Under the pieces are notes generated by a model that saw only the letters and a program-made list of their open reading frames with translations, ran no database searches and had not been told where the DNA came from. A stretch of 64,000 nucleotides of DNA, from the NCBI RefSeq assembly GCF_900496995.4, contig NC_044016.1, positions 21,432,932 to 21,496,931 of the forward strand, read 5' to 3'. The translations under genes were made by a program, and so were the position numbers. Below are positions 23,723-35,700 of this stretch, piece after piece. The DNA is from Aquila chrysaetos chrysaetos. Lineage: Eukaryota; Chordata; Aves; Accipitriformes; Accipitridae. Within the stretch, counting starts at the first letter, position 1, and each line of letters opens with the position of its first letter.

Positions 23723-26700
23723 TCACTCCTTCTTCCCAAAGAACTTCTTGAAGACAGATTTGTTCTTGGGCCGAGGGGGGCTAGGGGTCTTCTCCCCCAG
23801 CATGTCCCGCGGGCTCCCTGGCTGGGCCACGAAGGAGTGGCAGCGTGCCCGGGGCACGGCCGGTGCTTGCTCCCCGATGTACAGTGTGACGGAGTAGCTG
23901 CTCCCAGCCTCCACCAGCTCCTTGGGCATGGCCACCGGGGTGATCTTCTGGTAAGTGGCTGCAAAAGGCAGCAGTCAGTGGGGAGGGGAGGGTGCCAGCA
24001 GGTCCTGCCAGCCCCCCAGAGCCCTCCTCGAGTGGGGGTTGCAGCCCAGGGCACAGCGATGTGGGACCGGGTGGGTGCTGGAGCAGCATTGCACCTGTCC
24101 TTGGGTGTCTGTGGGGACAGGGGCAGTGGTGCCACCTCCTGGCAGTGGCAGCAAAACCAGGGCCATACCTGAGGTGAAGGAGTAGGACCTCCTCTTGTTG
24201 GCCACGAGCCCATAGTCGTCATCTGGGCAGCTGTTGTCCCACAGGCCAGGGGATCCCCTGGGTGACCACTGCTGCTCCCTGTGCCTGGCCCCACGAACAT
24301 CCTCTGAAGCAGAATGGAGACATGTTGCAAGGCAAGGCCACCACAGGACACCCCTGTGTCAGCCCCAAAGAGGACACGGAAATATGTGGTTATCCCAGGA
24401 AGTGAAGGGAAGTAACCGGTCCTTCCCTGAACCCCATTCCTGGGCATGGGGCCCTGGCCCAGACACCACTGAGTTCAAGACTGACCGACAGCCTTCAGCT
24501 TCCCCCATTCGGCTCCCTTGCACCTCTCTGGGCTGGGGAGAGGAGTCAGGGGACAGCAGGAGCCCAGCCAGGCAGGAAAGTCACCTGCTACTGCCACAGA
24601 CCCATCGGCTGGGCCATCCTGGCTGCCCAGAGGCTGCTGCAGCTGGGTGTTTGAGCGGGGCAGCACCACGATCTCCTGGCTCTTGGTGGTCGTGACCTGA
24701 TGATGTCCCTGGAGGTACGAGCTCCCAGGGCTGGGGACCTTGCTGAAACTGGGAAGCAGCAGAGATTTAGTGAACCAGACTAGCCCACCGATGTCCTGCT
24801 GGAGCAGCACACAGCGGCAAGCATGCGAGAGAATTGTAACAACAAGACCTGGCTGGCCAGCTCCTGGCTACTCACCCCCCAGCACCACTGGTACCCTCAA
24901 CACGGTGTGCTGCCACCTGGAAGTAATCCACTTCAGGGAAACCTGGGGGCACAGCAAACATCTTGCTAGCAGTGCACAGGACCATCTCGTAGAGCCAGCC
25001 CCAGCTCTGCATGCCTGTGCTGCATGGCTTGCCCCTCCGACCTCCTGCTGTAGAGCATGCTCTTGGTCCTACCAACCAGCCCAGGATTTCATGGTGGGGC
25101 CTGAACCCCCTCGGGTATGGGCACAGCAGTGGGAAGACCTCAGTATTACAGGACTCCTTGCCTGAAGGGCAGGCAAGGGGTTTCCAGGCCCCACAGAGGA
25201 GATGGAGGAAGACCAAGGCACAATTATAATTTTCCTGACACTGGCTTTTTGCTGCTGAGGCTCCACTGACGTCAGTCGTGCTATTCCTGATTTGTAACTG
25301 TGTATGTGGTATGGAAACAAAGCCTCCAAATCCTGCCTGGCAGAGAACTGCTGTTCCCGATACAGGTTGGGAGGATGCATAAATCAGAGACAATGCTGTG
25401 CTGCTTCTCTTCTGACCCCCCATGTATCACAGGGCTCAGCGGGGACTGCAGACCCATGGTAACTGCACATAGCCAGGCCCCTGCTCTGCCAGCAAGGGCT
25501 GCTCACCTGAGTTTTGCTGTAGCTTGGAGACCCATTCGTTCATGAGGGACTGGGAGGGGGCCCTCAGGAGGTACTCAGAGCCATCCCGCAGCCTGGGGAA
25601 GGGGAGAACAAGTCAGCAATGAGACAGACATGGGGTACAGGTACCACAGCCCCCACCAGCTTGGGAAAGAAGGGAAGCAGGTGAGAAAGAAGAAATCCCC
25701 ATCTAGGCACTAGACTGAGCTGGCCCTGCCTGGGGGTATTGGTGTGCATCTATCCCAGCAAAGTCCCCTCCACCTGGGAGGGGTGCTGTGGCTAATAATA
25801 CCCCAGTTACCCTGGGTTGAGGTGACTCACTGTAGCCTGAAGCAGTTGGTCTTCTTGGTGTACTCAGCATCTGGGGTGCAGACCGCCCCGGAGAGGTTCA
25901 GGGGAAGGGCGACCACAGAGCTCTGCAGCAACAGCAAGAGCAACAGTAGGGTTGGCAGGCTCTGCCTTCCCCAGCTGTGGGGGTGAGGGTGCCCTGCTGC
26001 CAGCATCCCCCCCTCGCTGCCAGCCCCCTCCCACATCACCCTGCTCTACCCCACCGTACCTTGAGGCTGTCCCGGCGGTCCTGGTAGAAGCACAGCGTCT
26101 GCCTCATCAGCACAGCATGGAAGAGGCCCCAGGCCCGGCAGCTGGCCTGTAGGATGAAGCAGAGGACAGCTGCAATGCCAACAGGTTTGGGAGAAGATGG
26201 GCAGTCCCTTGCCACTCAAAATGCACCCCAACCCTGGTAGGCTCTGCTCTCCCAGCATGGCCAGCAGCGCTGCCACGGTAGTGCCAGGAGCATCCCTGGC
26301 TTCACTCCTGCCCCAAAACCTGGATGCCCCCCGCCATGACCGAGCACCCCAGTCCCGAAGGAGCCCCACAGCCATGCTTGTACCTTCCTCCCTCCTGTCT
26401 GCAACACGTGCTTCCTTTCCAGCGTCCCCTCCATCATCTGAAACTCCGTTTTACCGGGAGGGGCCTGCAAGGGGACAGGGGATGAGTGAAGCAGCACTGG
26501 GGCCAGCGGTGCCAGCTCAGCCCCTGGGCACATGGGGTCATTCTGACCTATCCCCAGTGGGCGATGCCAAGGTGGGCATGGGACAACAGGAGCAATTTTC
26601 TGGCCTCGGCAGGGGCTGGGCTGTTTGTAGGCTTTTCGGGTGAAGTGCTGCCTTACTAAGGATGAGGGCTGGCGGGGGAGTGCTGCAGGGACCCCCAAAT

Positions 26701-29700
26701 TGAGCACCTAGCTCCTCCCCACCCTGCCAGCTGCAGCAAAGGGACCACCACAGTCAGGGAGTCCCCAAACACAGGTCATGTTTGCTGGAGCAGGTAACCC
26801 AGCTGCTGCCTGAGGCATCCCCCAACCCCCTGCCTGACCGTGAGGGAGAGCCCCTGGGCCACAGCTCTCACCTTGCTGTCCTCCCTCTCTTCTTCCCCAT
26901 GCCTCCACCGATCCGAGGCACCGGAGCTGTCCAAGGAGGCTGCGGACACCAGCTCCTCCACACGGGGGGACACCCCATGCCCGCTGGGGCTGCCACCACC
27001 GCTGTACCCCACACTGGGGCTCTTCTCTCCCAATGGACTGTGGAGGAGCCGGGCGGCAGTGGGAAGGGTGAACTTGGCCACAAGCACATTGTTGGCTGAC
27101 GAGAGGATGAGGGGCCCGCCAGCAGTGGCATCGCGGCTCGGCAGGCTGCCTGCCCCACTCCCCGGCTGGCGGTGGGCATGGCTGCCTGCCGGCAGGCTGG
27201 GTGTCTGCTGCTCACCGGCCCCATCCCAGATGGCCTGCAGCTCCTCTTCTTCTTCCTCAAACTGCCTGTGGGCAGGGTGGCAAACCTCCCCGGTGCCTGA
27301 CACAGGGCTGTGGGGCTGTGGGGACCCCAGCGCCCACTCGAAGACAGACAGCTGGGTGGGGGCGGCAGGGGAAACTGGGGACCCTCCAGGCTGGCCACTG
27401 CCAGCTGGCCGCTGTGTGCGGGCAGTGCCAGGGATGGCTCCTGCCCTGCCTGGGATGCTGGCAGGGGATGGCCCAAGCTCCACTCGAGCGGCTCTGCGAT
27501 GCCTGGCCCTGTCAGTGGTGCCAGGGCTGCCATCCCGGCCCAGCTGGGCGGCCAGCTCGTCTCCCTCCCAGCTGACCCGCTCGTGCAGCACACCGACATG
27601 GGACGGCCGGCTCGGCCTGAAGTCCAGGAGGTCTTCACCGGCACTGCTGGGGCGCCGTGGGCTCCAGCGCTCCTCCCCAGCACGGTGTGCCCTTTGCCTG
27701 CTGTAGCTGGGGTTGAAGCTCACCTCCTCGAACCACGTTCCTCGCTCGCTCTTAGGGGATGTCCCCAGCCACTCACCAGGCCCCTGGGGACTGCGCCCAT
27801 CCACAACTACCTCCTCCTGCCATCCAGCCCCATGTGTGCCTGTGGGCTCCCATGGCCTCACGCCCCAGCCCTGCCTCCGCTTCTGCCCCTCCGCCTCCTC
27901 CTGCCGCACTGCGGCCCCTCGGTGGCACCCCAGGACCACCGTGTCTTGGGGCAGCTCTAGGCTGAGCACGGAACCCAGGGAAAGGTGGGGGGCCATGGTT
28001 TTTGGGCCAGGGAGGCGGGGGTCCCGGGAGGCCGCCCCGCACTCAGCGTCGATGTCCCGCACCAGCGGGTTCCTGACGTAGAGCAGCAGCTCCCCGAGCG
28101 GGGCTCCAGCAGCGGCCGCTGCCGGCCCCCCCTTCGTCCGGCTGCACTTCTGAGGCCATGTGTTGCTGGGGCCATGGCGCTCCTCTGGCGCGGGCTGCAG
28201 GGAGCTGGCACCCATGATGCCCTGCAGCGTCAGCAGCCGGGCCTGCTCGGCCCTTGCCCGCTCCCGCCGCTGCAGGCTGTCGAAGAGGGAGCCCGCCCCT
28301 GCCTTGGGCAGGGTGTGGGAGGTGGCCGGCGTCCTGCTGCTGGGTGCCGGAGGGCGGTGGGCAACAGCAGGCAGCTGCTTCGCACTGGAGGTTTTCCCAA
28401 CCTCCACCTGCGCCTGAGGACACAGAGAAGGAGAGAGGGGTGACCCCCATGGCTGGAGCCTCCGCCACCCTGTACTGACCACCCCCTCTCCATGCTGCAC
28501 CTGGGCAAGCAGGGAACCAGGGGGAAGCAGGCAGCCAAAAATGCTCACCAGCAGCACATGCAGAGCTGGGAGCGGCACAGCTTCACCTCAGCCCCTCGAG
28601 GGCTGCTCCCACCTCGGCGCAGGCAGGGAAGAGGCAGGCAAGGGAACCTCTGCCCATAATGGAGTCCCACGGGTGCTGGAGTCCCAGCGGGGGCTGCCTG
28701 CGCCATATGGCTGTCCCCCTGCAGTGCTGCCCTCCAATCCACCACTTCTGGGTGGCTACTGAGACAGCAGTCACTGCCCTTAGGCAGCAGAGTGGGCAAA
28801 TTCAAGGGCAGGGGCTGAGGACAGCCCCTTCCCCTCCCCTTCTGCACAGACACCCTCTCCAGCCCAGCTGCAGCCCCTCTCCTGGGTTTCCACAGATGCA
28901 AGGATGAAAGCAAAGGGCTTTGCCTGCAGGAGCTGAAGCAGTGTCCCCCTGTACCCCTTAGGCTGGAGGGTGCCTGTTAGCAAAACTCTCCTGGTAGCCT
29001 GGCAGCCCCTTGCCCTGCTTCAACGACCTCTGGCCTCTACGGCCCCCTGCCCTCTCCCTGGGCTACCCAGCCTAGCTGCACGGGGGCCCGGTTGCAGCTG
29101 CCCTCCAGGCTCCTCACACACAACCATTTGTGTGAGCTCTGGAGCAACAAACAGATGCAAGCCCCAACAAAATACCGGGCTCCCAGCCCCAGGGTTACAA
29201 GCCATGCAACCCAGTGAGCCCCCCCCCAAAACGTGCACCCTCACATGGTACCATCCACCCTTGCCCCCTTCAGTTGGCTTCACAAGGGACTGCTGCTGCA
29301 CCCCAGCAATGGAGGTGGGGAGGCTCTCCCACTGGCTGCCAGCTCACCGTGCCTCCTGTGGCCACCAAAACCACTTACCCAGGGGCCGAAACTGCAGCCA
29401 GCCCCGTCTGAGCCCCATCTTCGCATGCCCCAGCGCCCACACTCTGGAGCCCACAGCACTGGGAGGGTTTCCCCTCTCTCGAGGAACCAATGCTGGCAGG
29501 GCACAGCAGCACAGCCAGGAGGGTCGGTAGCAGGCGGATTCACGCCATGCAGCCACTCTGCCCGGCATGCAGCCTTCCCCAGGGACGTTACCTCTTCCAC
29601 CAGCTGGTGAGGCGGCTTTCTCTTTCGCTTTAAACTACCCCAAGTGTTTCCTAAAAGCCCCTGGCAACGCTTCCAAAAGGTTTTACAGCCTGGGGATTTA

Positions 29701-32700
29701 GTGGCAGGGAGCTGAGCGGGGGAAGAGAGAGACACAGAAAGAGTTGAGGGCAGAGTGGGTGAGGAGCTGCAGCAGGAGAGCGCAGGCAAAGTGGGTGGCA
29801 CAAGCTGGTCCTCAGCCCTTGGGCATCGCTCGGCATCAGCACAGCCAAAGGTCCCTCTCCTGAGGCTGACGCAGCCCCAACAGCTCACTTGGAAATGGCC
29901 CGGGGAGGTCCCAGCATGGTGGCTACCCCATAGGCCTCAAAGCCTCCTGGTCTGCATGGGGGCAGAGCTCCAGAGAGCTGCCCTGGGTGCACAGTGGTGG
30001 CCGGCCCACACTGGGTGCTCACCCATGGTTCTGCTGAAGCCGTCTACCGTCCCCCACGTACCGTCCGCAGCACCTCCTCCCCTGGCCGCTCGTTGCCGCC
30101 CACTGGCTGCTCCTTCTTCTTCTCGCCCTTCTTGCCGATGCTGAGGATGAGGTTGACCGTCCCCCCCAGCCCGCTGGGGCCCCATGGTGGCAGCAGCAGC
30201 GTGGAGGTCTCAGCAGGATCCCAGATGACAGACTCCTCGGGACGTCCCACACCGTGGGGTGTTGAGCTGCTGGGCTCCCCCCAGCTCTGCTCCACTCCCG
30301 AAGGGGCATCTGAGAGGGGCCATGCTGGTGGGGAGATGGCCACTCCTGCTGGCTGCCGTGGCTCCGATCTTGGCATGGGCTTCAGGAGGGAGCAGGGTGT
30401 GAACTCCACTGGGCTGTGGATGCTCTCCAGCTGAGGCTGAGCACACAGGGCATGCTGTTCCTGGGGAGCAAGACAAGAGAGGGAACGTGGAGGAAGGGCT
30501 GCCAGGGCCAGGCACTTTCTCAGGACAATCTTCCCTTTGCCCTGCCTGAACCCCAGAGAGTCCCAGAGTTATTGGCACACATCCCTCCCCTACTTCTGCA
30601 CCACCCACTCTGTCCAGTGCCTCTGCTACCCTCAGCCTCGAGGCTGGTCCTGCTCCCCAACAGTCTCATCGTGGCTGGGTACTCACTTGGCTGGTAGGGG
30701 ACATGCCTGAGGGGCCTTCCGGGTCCCTTCTGTCCTCCTGCTTGCTCCCCGGGTCCCGCTGATGCCTCTGTGCTCGCCAGCGCACCAGCACCCAGCCCAG
30801 CATGCTCTGCAGCTCCTCCAAGCGCTCCTTTATCTGAGGGGAGGAGAGATGCTGGGCAGCCTGCAAGGACCCTGGGCCCAGGGACACTGGCCCTACCAGG
30901 ACACCTCATTACAGAGCAGTTTAGGAGTTTTTTGGGAGTGGGATACAGTCAGTCACATCATCTCAAGTCTCAGCATCCATTGCTGGGTGAAACCCCTTCC
31001 TGCCCTGAGCAGCCCCGGGGATGCATGGCCAGCCCCGTACCACTCGCTGGGGCTCTGCACCTGCACCTTGCTCCCTCCTCCAGGGGCTGTCCCCAGAGGA
31101 TTTCGGGGGGTGCTGAGGCTCCCCAACCCCATTTCCCCTGTCCTTACTGTTGCGCTTAGGTAGTGCTCCTCGGACACCAGCTGCTGCCCTGATGCTGCCA
31201 GTGCCTCAAACTCCTTGAGCTTCCCTTCGATCCTCCTCTCCAGCTCCTCACATGGAGTCTCCAGAAGGCTGTGGCCACTTGGGCTTTCAGAGAAGATCTG
31301 AGCCCGCGTGTCCTCCGTCCAGGAGCTGTGGGCACATGAAAGAAAGGCTGAGCGGGCTGAGGAACGACCCAGCCCCTCCTCAGCCCTGCAGGCCCCAGGG
31401 AAGCCATTCCCATGCTCAGAGATGGCTGGAAGCAGCTCACTAGGGTAGTGGCAAGTGTGGCAGGGCAGGGCAAGGTGCCATGGGGCTGCCCCCGGCAGGC
31501 AGCCCTGACACAGCCCTTTGTTCCAGGCTCCCCATGGTCTTGCCTGGCTGCAGCTCTGGCACTGCCCACATACTCACCAGCAGCCCATGCTCTGGCAATG
31601 CCATGCTCTCACCAGCTCCCCCCCAACCACCACAGAGGCAACCCCGACAGCTCATCACCACTTACATCATGGCTAAGTAATCCTTGAAGAAGTGCCGCAG
31701 CCGGCTAGCCTGCTGCATGCGGGCCCGGGTCTCCTGCAGCAGCTCCTGCAGTCCTGCCCAGGCCCACAGCGTCCCCTGCACCTCCCGGCTGATGGGGCAC
31801 AGCCGAGCAGGGCAGAGCTCTTGCAAGTGAGCAGCTGCCCTCTCCAGCTCCTCCAGCTTCCCCTGCAGGGTCTCTGATACCACACACTAAAGATCACAAG
31901 GCAGAAAAGGTTCAGGATGCATCCAACCGCTCTTTGCCCAGGATGAACTCCCCTGCACTCTGGGATGCAGGGCCGGAGGGGAGGATGGAAGGGAGGATGC
32001 TGGCACAGGGGCTGCAGGGAGCGGGCAGAGCCACCCTTGGTAGGGAGGATGAGCAGAGCGGAGGGCTGCTTGGTTTCCCTGCTCTGCTTCTGTGAGTCAC
32101 CTCCCCGCCGGCGGGAAGATGAGCAAGGTGCTGGCAGCTGGGCACTGGCACACGGGAGCTGATGCAAGCTCTCTCCCCTTGCCTGGCCCATGCTGGCAGA
32201 GGGGAGCGGAGTGGGGCAGAGCTCAGCTTGGCTGGAAAATTCCAGCCCAGCCCAGCCCGCCGTGGCATGCCAAGGCTTACAACACCTGGGCCCCTGGGGG
32301 CCAGTGCCTCTCTGGGACAGCCCCAGCCAGCCAGGACACCTGCCCACCATGGGCACGGCCGGCCACAGTGTTCCCCGGGTCTCACCTCCATCTCCTGCTG
32401 CTGGCTCAGCAAGCCCTGCAGCCCCTGGAGATCCTTCTCACTCTTGACTGTGGTGAAGCCGCTCTCTGCTTGGGCAGTGTCTCGAGCCAGCGCCTCGGCT
32501 CTGCATCGAAGGGTCTCCAGGCACGGTGACACCTCCGCCACCTAGATGGGCAGGGGTGGGGGGGAAGACAGATGAGCCCTGGTGTGAGAGCTGTGCCACC
32601 ACTTGCCATGCAGCCCCAGCCCACCCCAGCCTGGGGGTACCCTGCCATGCACCTGCAAAAGGGCAGGGAGGACCAGCCATGGCAGGGATAGGGATACCAG

Positions 32701-35700
32701 CCTTGCACAGAGTGGTCCCCATATATCCCAATGCCCTTGTGTCCCACTGCGACCAGCCGAAGCATATGCTCCGTCCTAACTAGCCAGCATGTCCAACTGC
32801 AGGTAGACCACGTGGCTGCATCCCCAGACCCTCCACCTCCATCTCCTACCAGGTGTTCCAGGCTCTCTGTCTCCGCCGCCACCTCCATGACCCGCTCTCG
32901 CTCCTTCGCTGAGTCGTTCAGCATCTCCACAGCCTCCTGCAGCTCTCCCAAGGGGCGGCTCATGTTGTCACTGCTCAGCAGCTGGTCAGCCTGGGCTGAG
33001 AGCAGGGGAAAAGACCCCTGCGAGCCACAACACCCACTCCCTGGCTGAAGCCAACAGAAACACTGGGCGTGAGGGAGATGGGGAATGACCCCCCAGGCAG
33101 CTGGGCCTGAGGGGGGCACCCACAGGGTCACCCTGCTAGCCGCAGAACAACCCTTGAGCTGGTCCCGGGTGCTGGGTGATCCCAAGGGACACCTGGCCAC
33201 ACTGCTCACCGCTGCAGGTCCCTGCTGGCTTCGTGCCTCCTCCTCTTGCAGGTCCTGCAGGAACTCAGACAGGACTAGGGAGTCACGCAGGTCTGCTGCC
33301 CGGCGCCGCAGGGCTGCCTGCACATGTGCCAACCTGTGGGGACAGGCACCCGTCACAAGTGCTGGCACCCTCTGCACCTCCTTGGGGTGAGCATCCTCCT
33401 CCCTGCTCATCCTGGGGACCGGAGAGGAGGAACCTTCCCTCGGGACTCACTTCTCCTCCACCATCTCCACCTTCCTCTGCATCTTCCTTGCCCCATCATG
33501 CTCAGCGGGTGGCTCGCCCACTGCTTCCTCCCGCAGCGCCTGGAGCTTGAGGCCACACAGCAGGAGCTGCCTCTCCAGCTGGCCCATCTCCTCGAGGTCC
33601 CAGCGCAGCTCTGCCGGGCTTCTCATGGTGGCTGGCTCCGAGAGTGACCCGGCCACGGCTTGCAGCCACCGCTCAGCCCGGTCCAGCTCCCCCACCAGCC
33701 TCAGTGCCTGCGGGGAGAGTGGGGAACCCATCAGCCTGGCTCTGAGCCACCCAGGGGAGGCAGGAGCCATGCTGCCACCCCACTGCAGGTACCCAGGGCA
33801 CCAGCAGCTTGGGCAGCAAAGTTGGAGCAGCACGCAGGCTGCAAGGTCAGCCAGAGATGTCGGTGCTAATGCTGCAGCTCCAGTCCCCGTTGGCACTGGC
33901 TTCGCTTGCCAATCCCCAGCAAGCTGCTGCGATTGGGGCATGCCCCTGTGCCCACCCCAGCCGAGCCTCCGTGTACCTTATCGATTTCCCGCAGCACGGC
34001 ACCATTCTCCTGGTGCTTCCTCTGCAGGTCCTCCCACAGCTCCCCCAGCTCCCGCAGCATGGCCTCCACCTGCGGGCTCCCCAGGGGTCCCCCTGGTGCT
34101 GGCTCCTCCTGGGAGGCAGGGAAGGCAGTTAGGACAGGCCTTGCCTGGTGTATCCCCACCCCACACCCAAGGGGCCTCACCAGGAGCACAGCCCTGGTGC
34201 TGGAGCTGGAGTCCAGGGGCTCCCGCTGCATCTGTGCTGCCTCTGGGCTCTCCACGTCCCCCACCGGACACAGGGGGACTCTGGGACACATGCTGTCCTT
34301 GTGCGGGCACACGGTCTGCCGAGGAGCAGAGAGACAACATGCATTAGGGCCCAGACCAGGGACGGACATGAGTGCACAGGCATGCATGCCCATGAGCAAG
34401 CAGGAGGGTGTCCCCCTCGACACTGGCTCCCCTGGCTGGGCTGGGAGCAAAGGGGGCTCTTGGGGAGACATTACCGCGTTCACTGCCTGACAGACGTCCT
34501 GCAGCTGGGCCTCTGGCTGCTGCGTCCCCGACTCAGCCTCTGTCTCTCTCCTCCTCCCGCAGAGAGGGGGACAGTCAGGATTGCAAGGTCCCCCCTTGCA
34601 CAGAGCACCCCATGCCTATTCCCTTCGACTCCATCCCACTCCCCACAGCCACCTCCACGAGTCAGTACCTTTTGCTGTCCCCGCCGTGAGGGGGCTGCCC
34701 TGCCGCTGGGGAGCCAGGTCTGCTCTCCTCCTCCATCCCATGCTCCGCCATCTTCCTCGGCATGTCCTTCGGCACCTACAGCACAAAAGCTCCCATTCCT
34801 CCTTTGCCAGCCCAAAGCAATTATCACTTTGTCCCAGGCCTGGCACTTATCACCTCCCGTAAGTGGTAAGGCCAGGTCACAGGTGTGCTCAGCTTGGGCT
34901 TTGCCCAACTCCCGAACTCCTTTCCCACAAGCTCCCCCATCTTCCTGAGGCAGAGGCGCTGGAGATGCCTGGAGGCAGGCAGTGCTCACCATGCTCCCAG
35001 GGCCTCTCGTCCATTTATCTTTTGCTTCCTTCCCTCCAGCCCCACAGCTGCTATCATCTCCTCGGCGTTCTGCACTCCGAGCCACAGCTTCGCCCACTGG
35101 GGAACTGCCCGCCAGGGCTGGAGCCTTCTCCATCCTGGGACAGGGGTGCAAGGGAGGCCCAGGGGTGCAGAGGATGGAGAAAAGAGCAACGTTAAGTGGA
35201 GCTGGTGCCCCAGAGAGCCTGCCAGGGGTTAACCCAGGTCTTTCCCCAAGCCTCTGGCTCCAGCACTGGGGGACAGGGTTGAGGCCCTGGGGCTCCTGCC
35301 GCACTGTACCCTACCTCAGCACCTGCTGGAGCTGTGCCCAGCTTTCCTTGACATCTCGGTGCTTAGGGGTGACTTGGGCTGCCAGGGTGGGCTGCAGGCT
35401 GAGGAGCTGGGACACAGTCACATCCAGCATCTGGAAGAGAGAGAGCAGCTGGGGAGCGATGACAGGCCTGGCAAGGGATGAGCCACCGCAGCTGTGGCAC
35501 GAGTGCATGATGGCAACCCACCCCCAGCCTTGTGGGGGCAGGAGAGGCAGCGAGTGCGAAGTCCAGTCCCCTGCTGTCCCCGGGGAGGCTCCCCCATCCA
35601 TCACACAGCCCCGGCCACCCCACGCGGCTGTGGGGTGCCCACCGAGCCCCCAGCCTTGCTGATGCCAGTGCTGACCCGGGAAGGCACACATCCTTGCTCT

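Noticed and set aside
23305..24447. 380-codon minus-strand ORF
   Set aside because: It is out of frame with the three real exons of the spectrin/PH gene that it overlaps, whose phases join correctly.
26776..28578. 600-codon single ORF on the minus strand treated as a gene
   Set aside because: Most of it is the 1542-bp coding exon of the spectrin/PH gene; the initial Met and first residues lie in the preceding intron, and the end runs past the donor at 26872.
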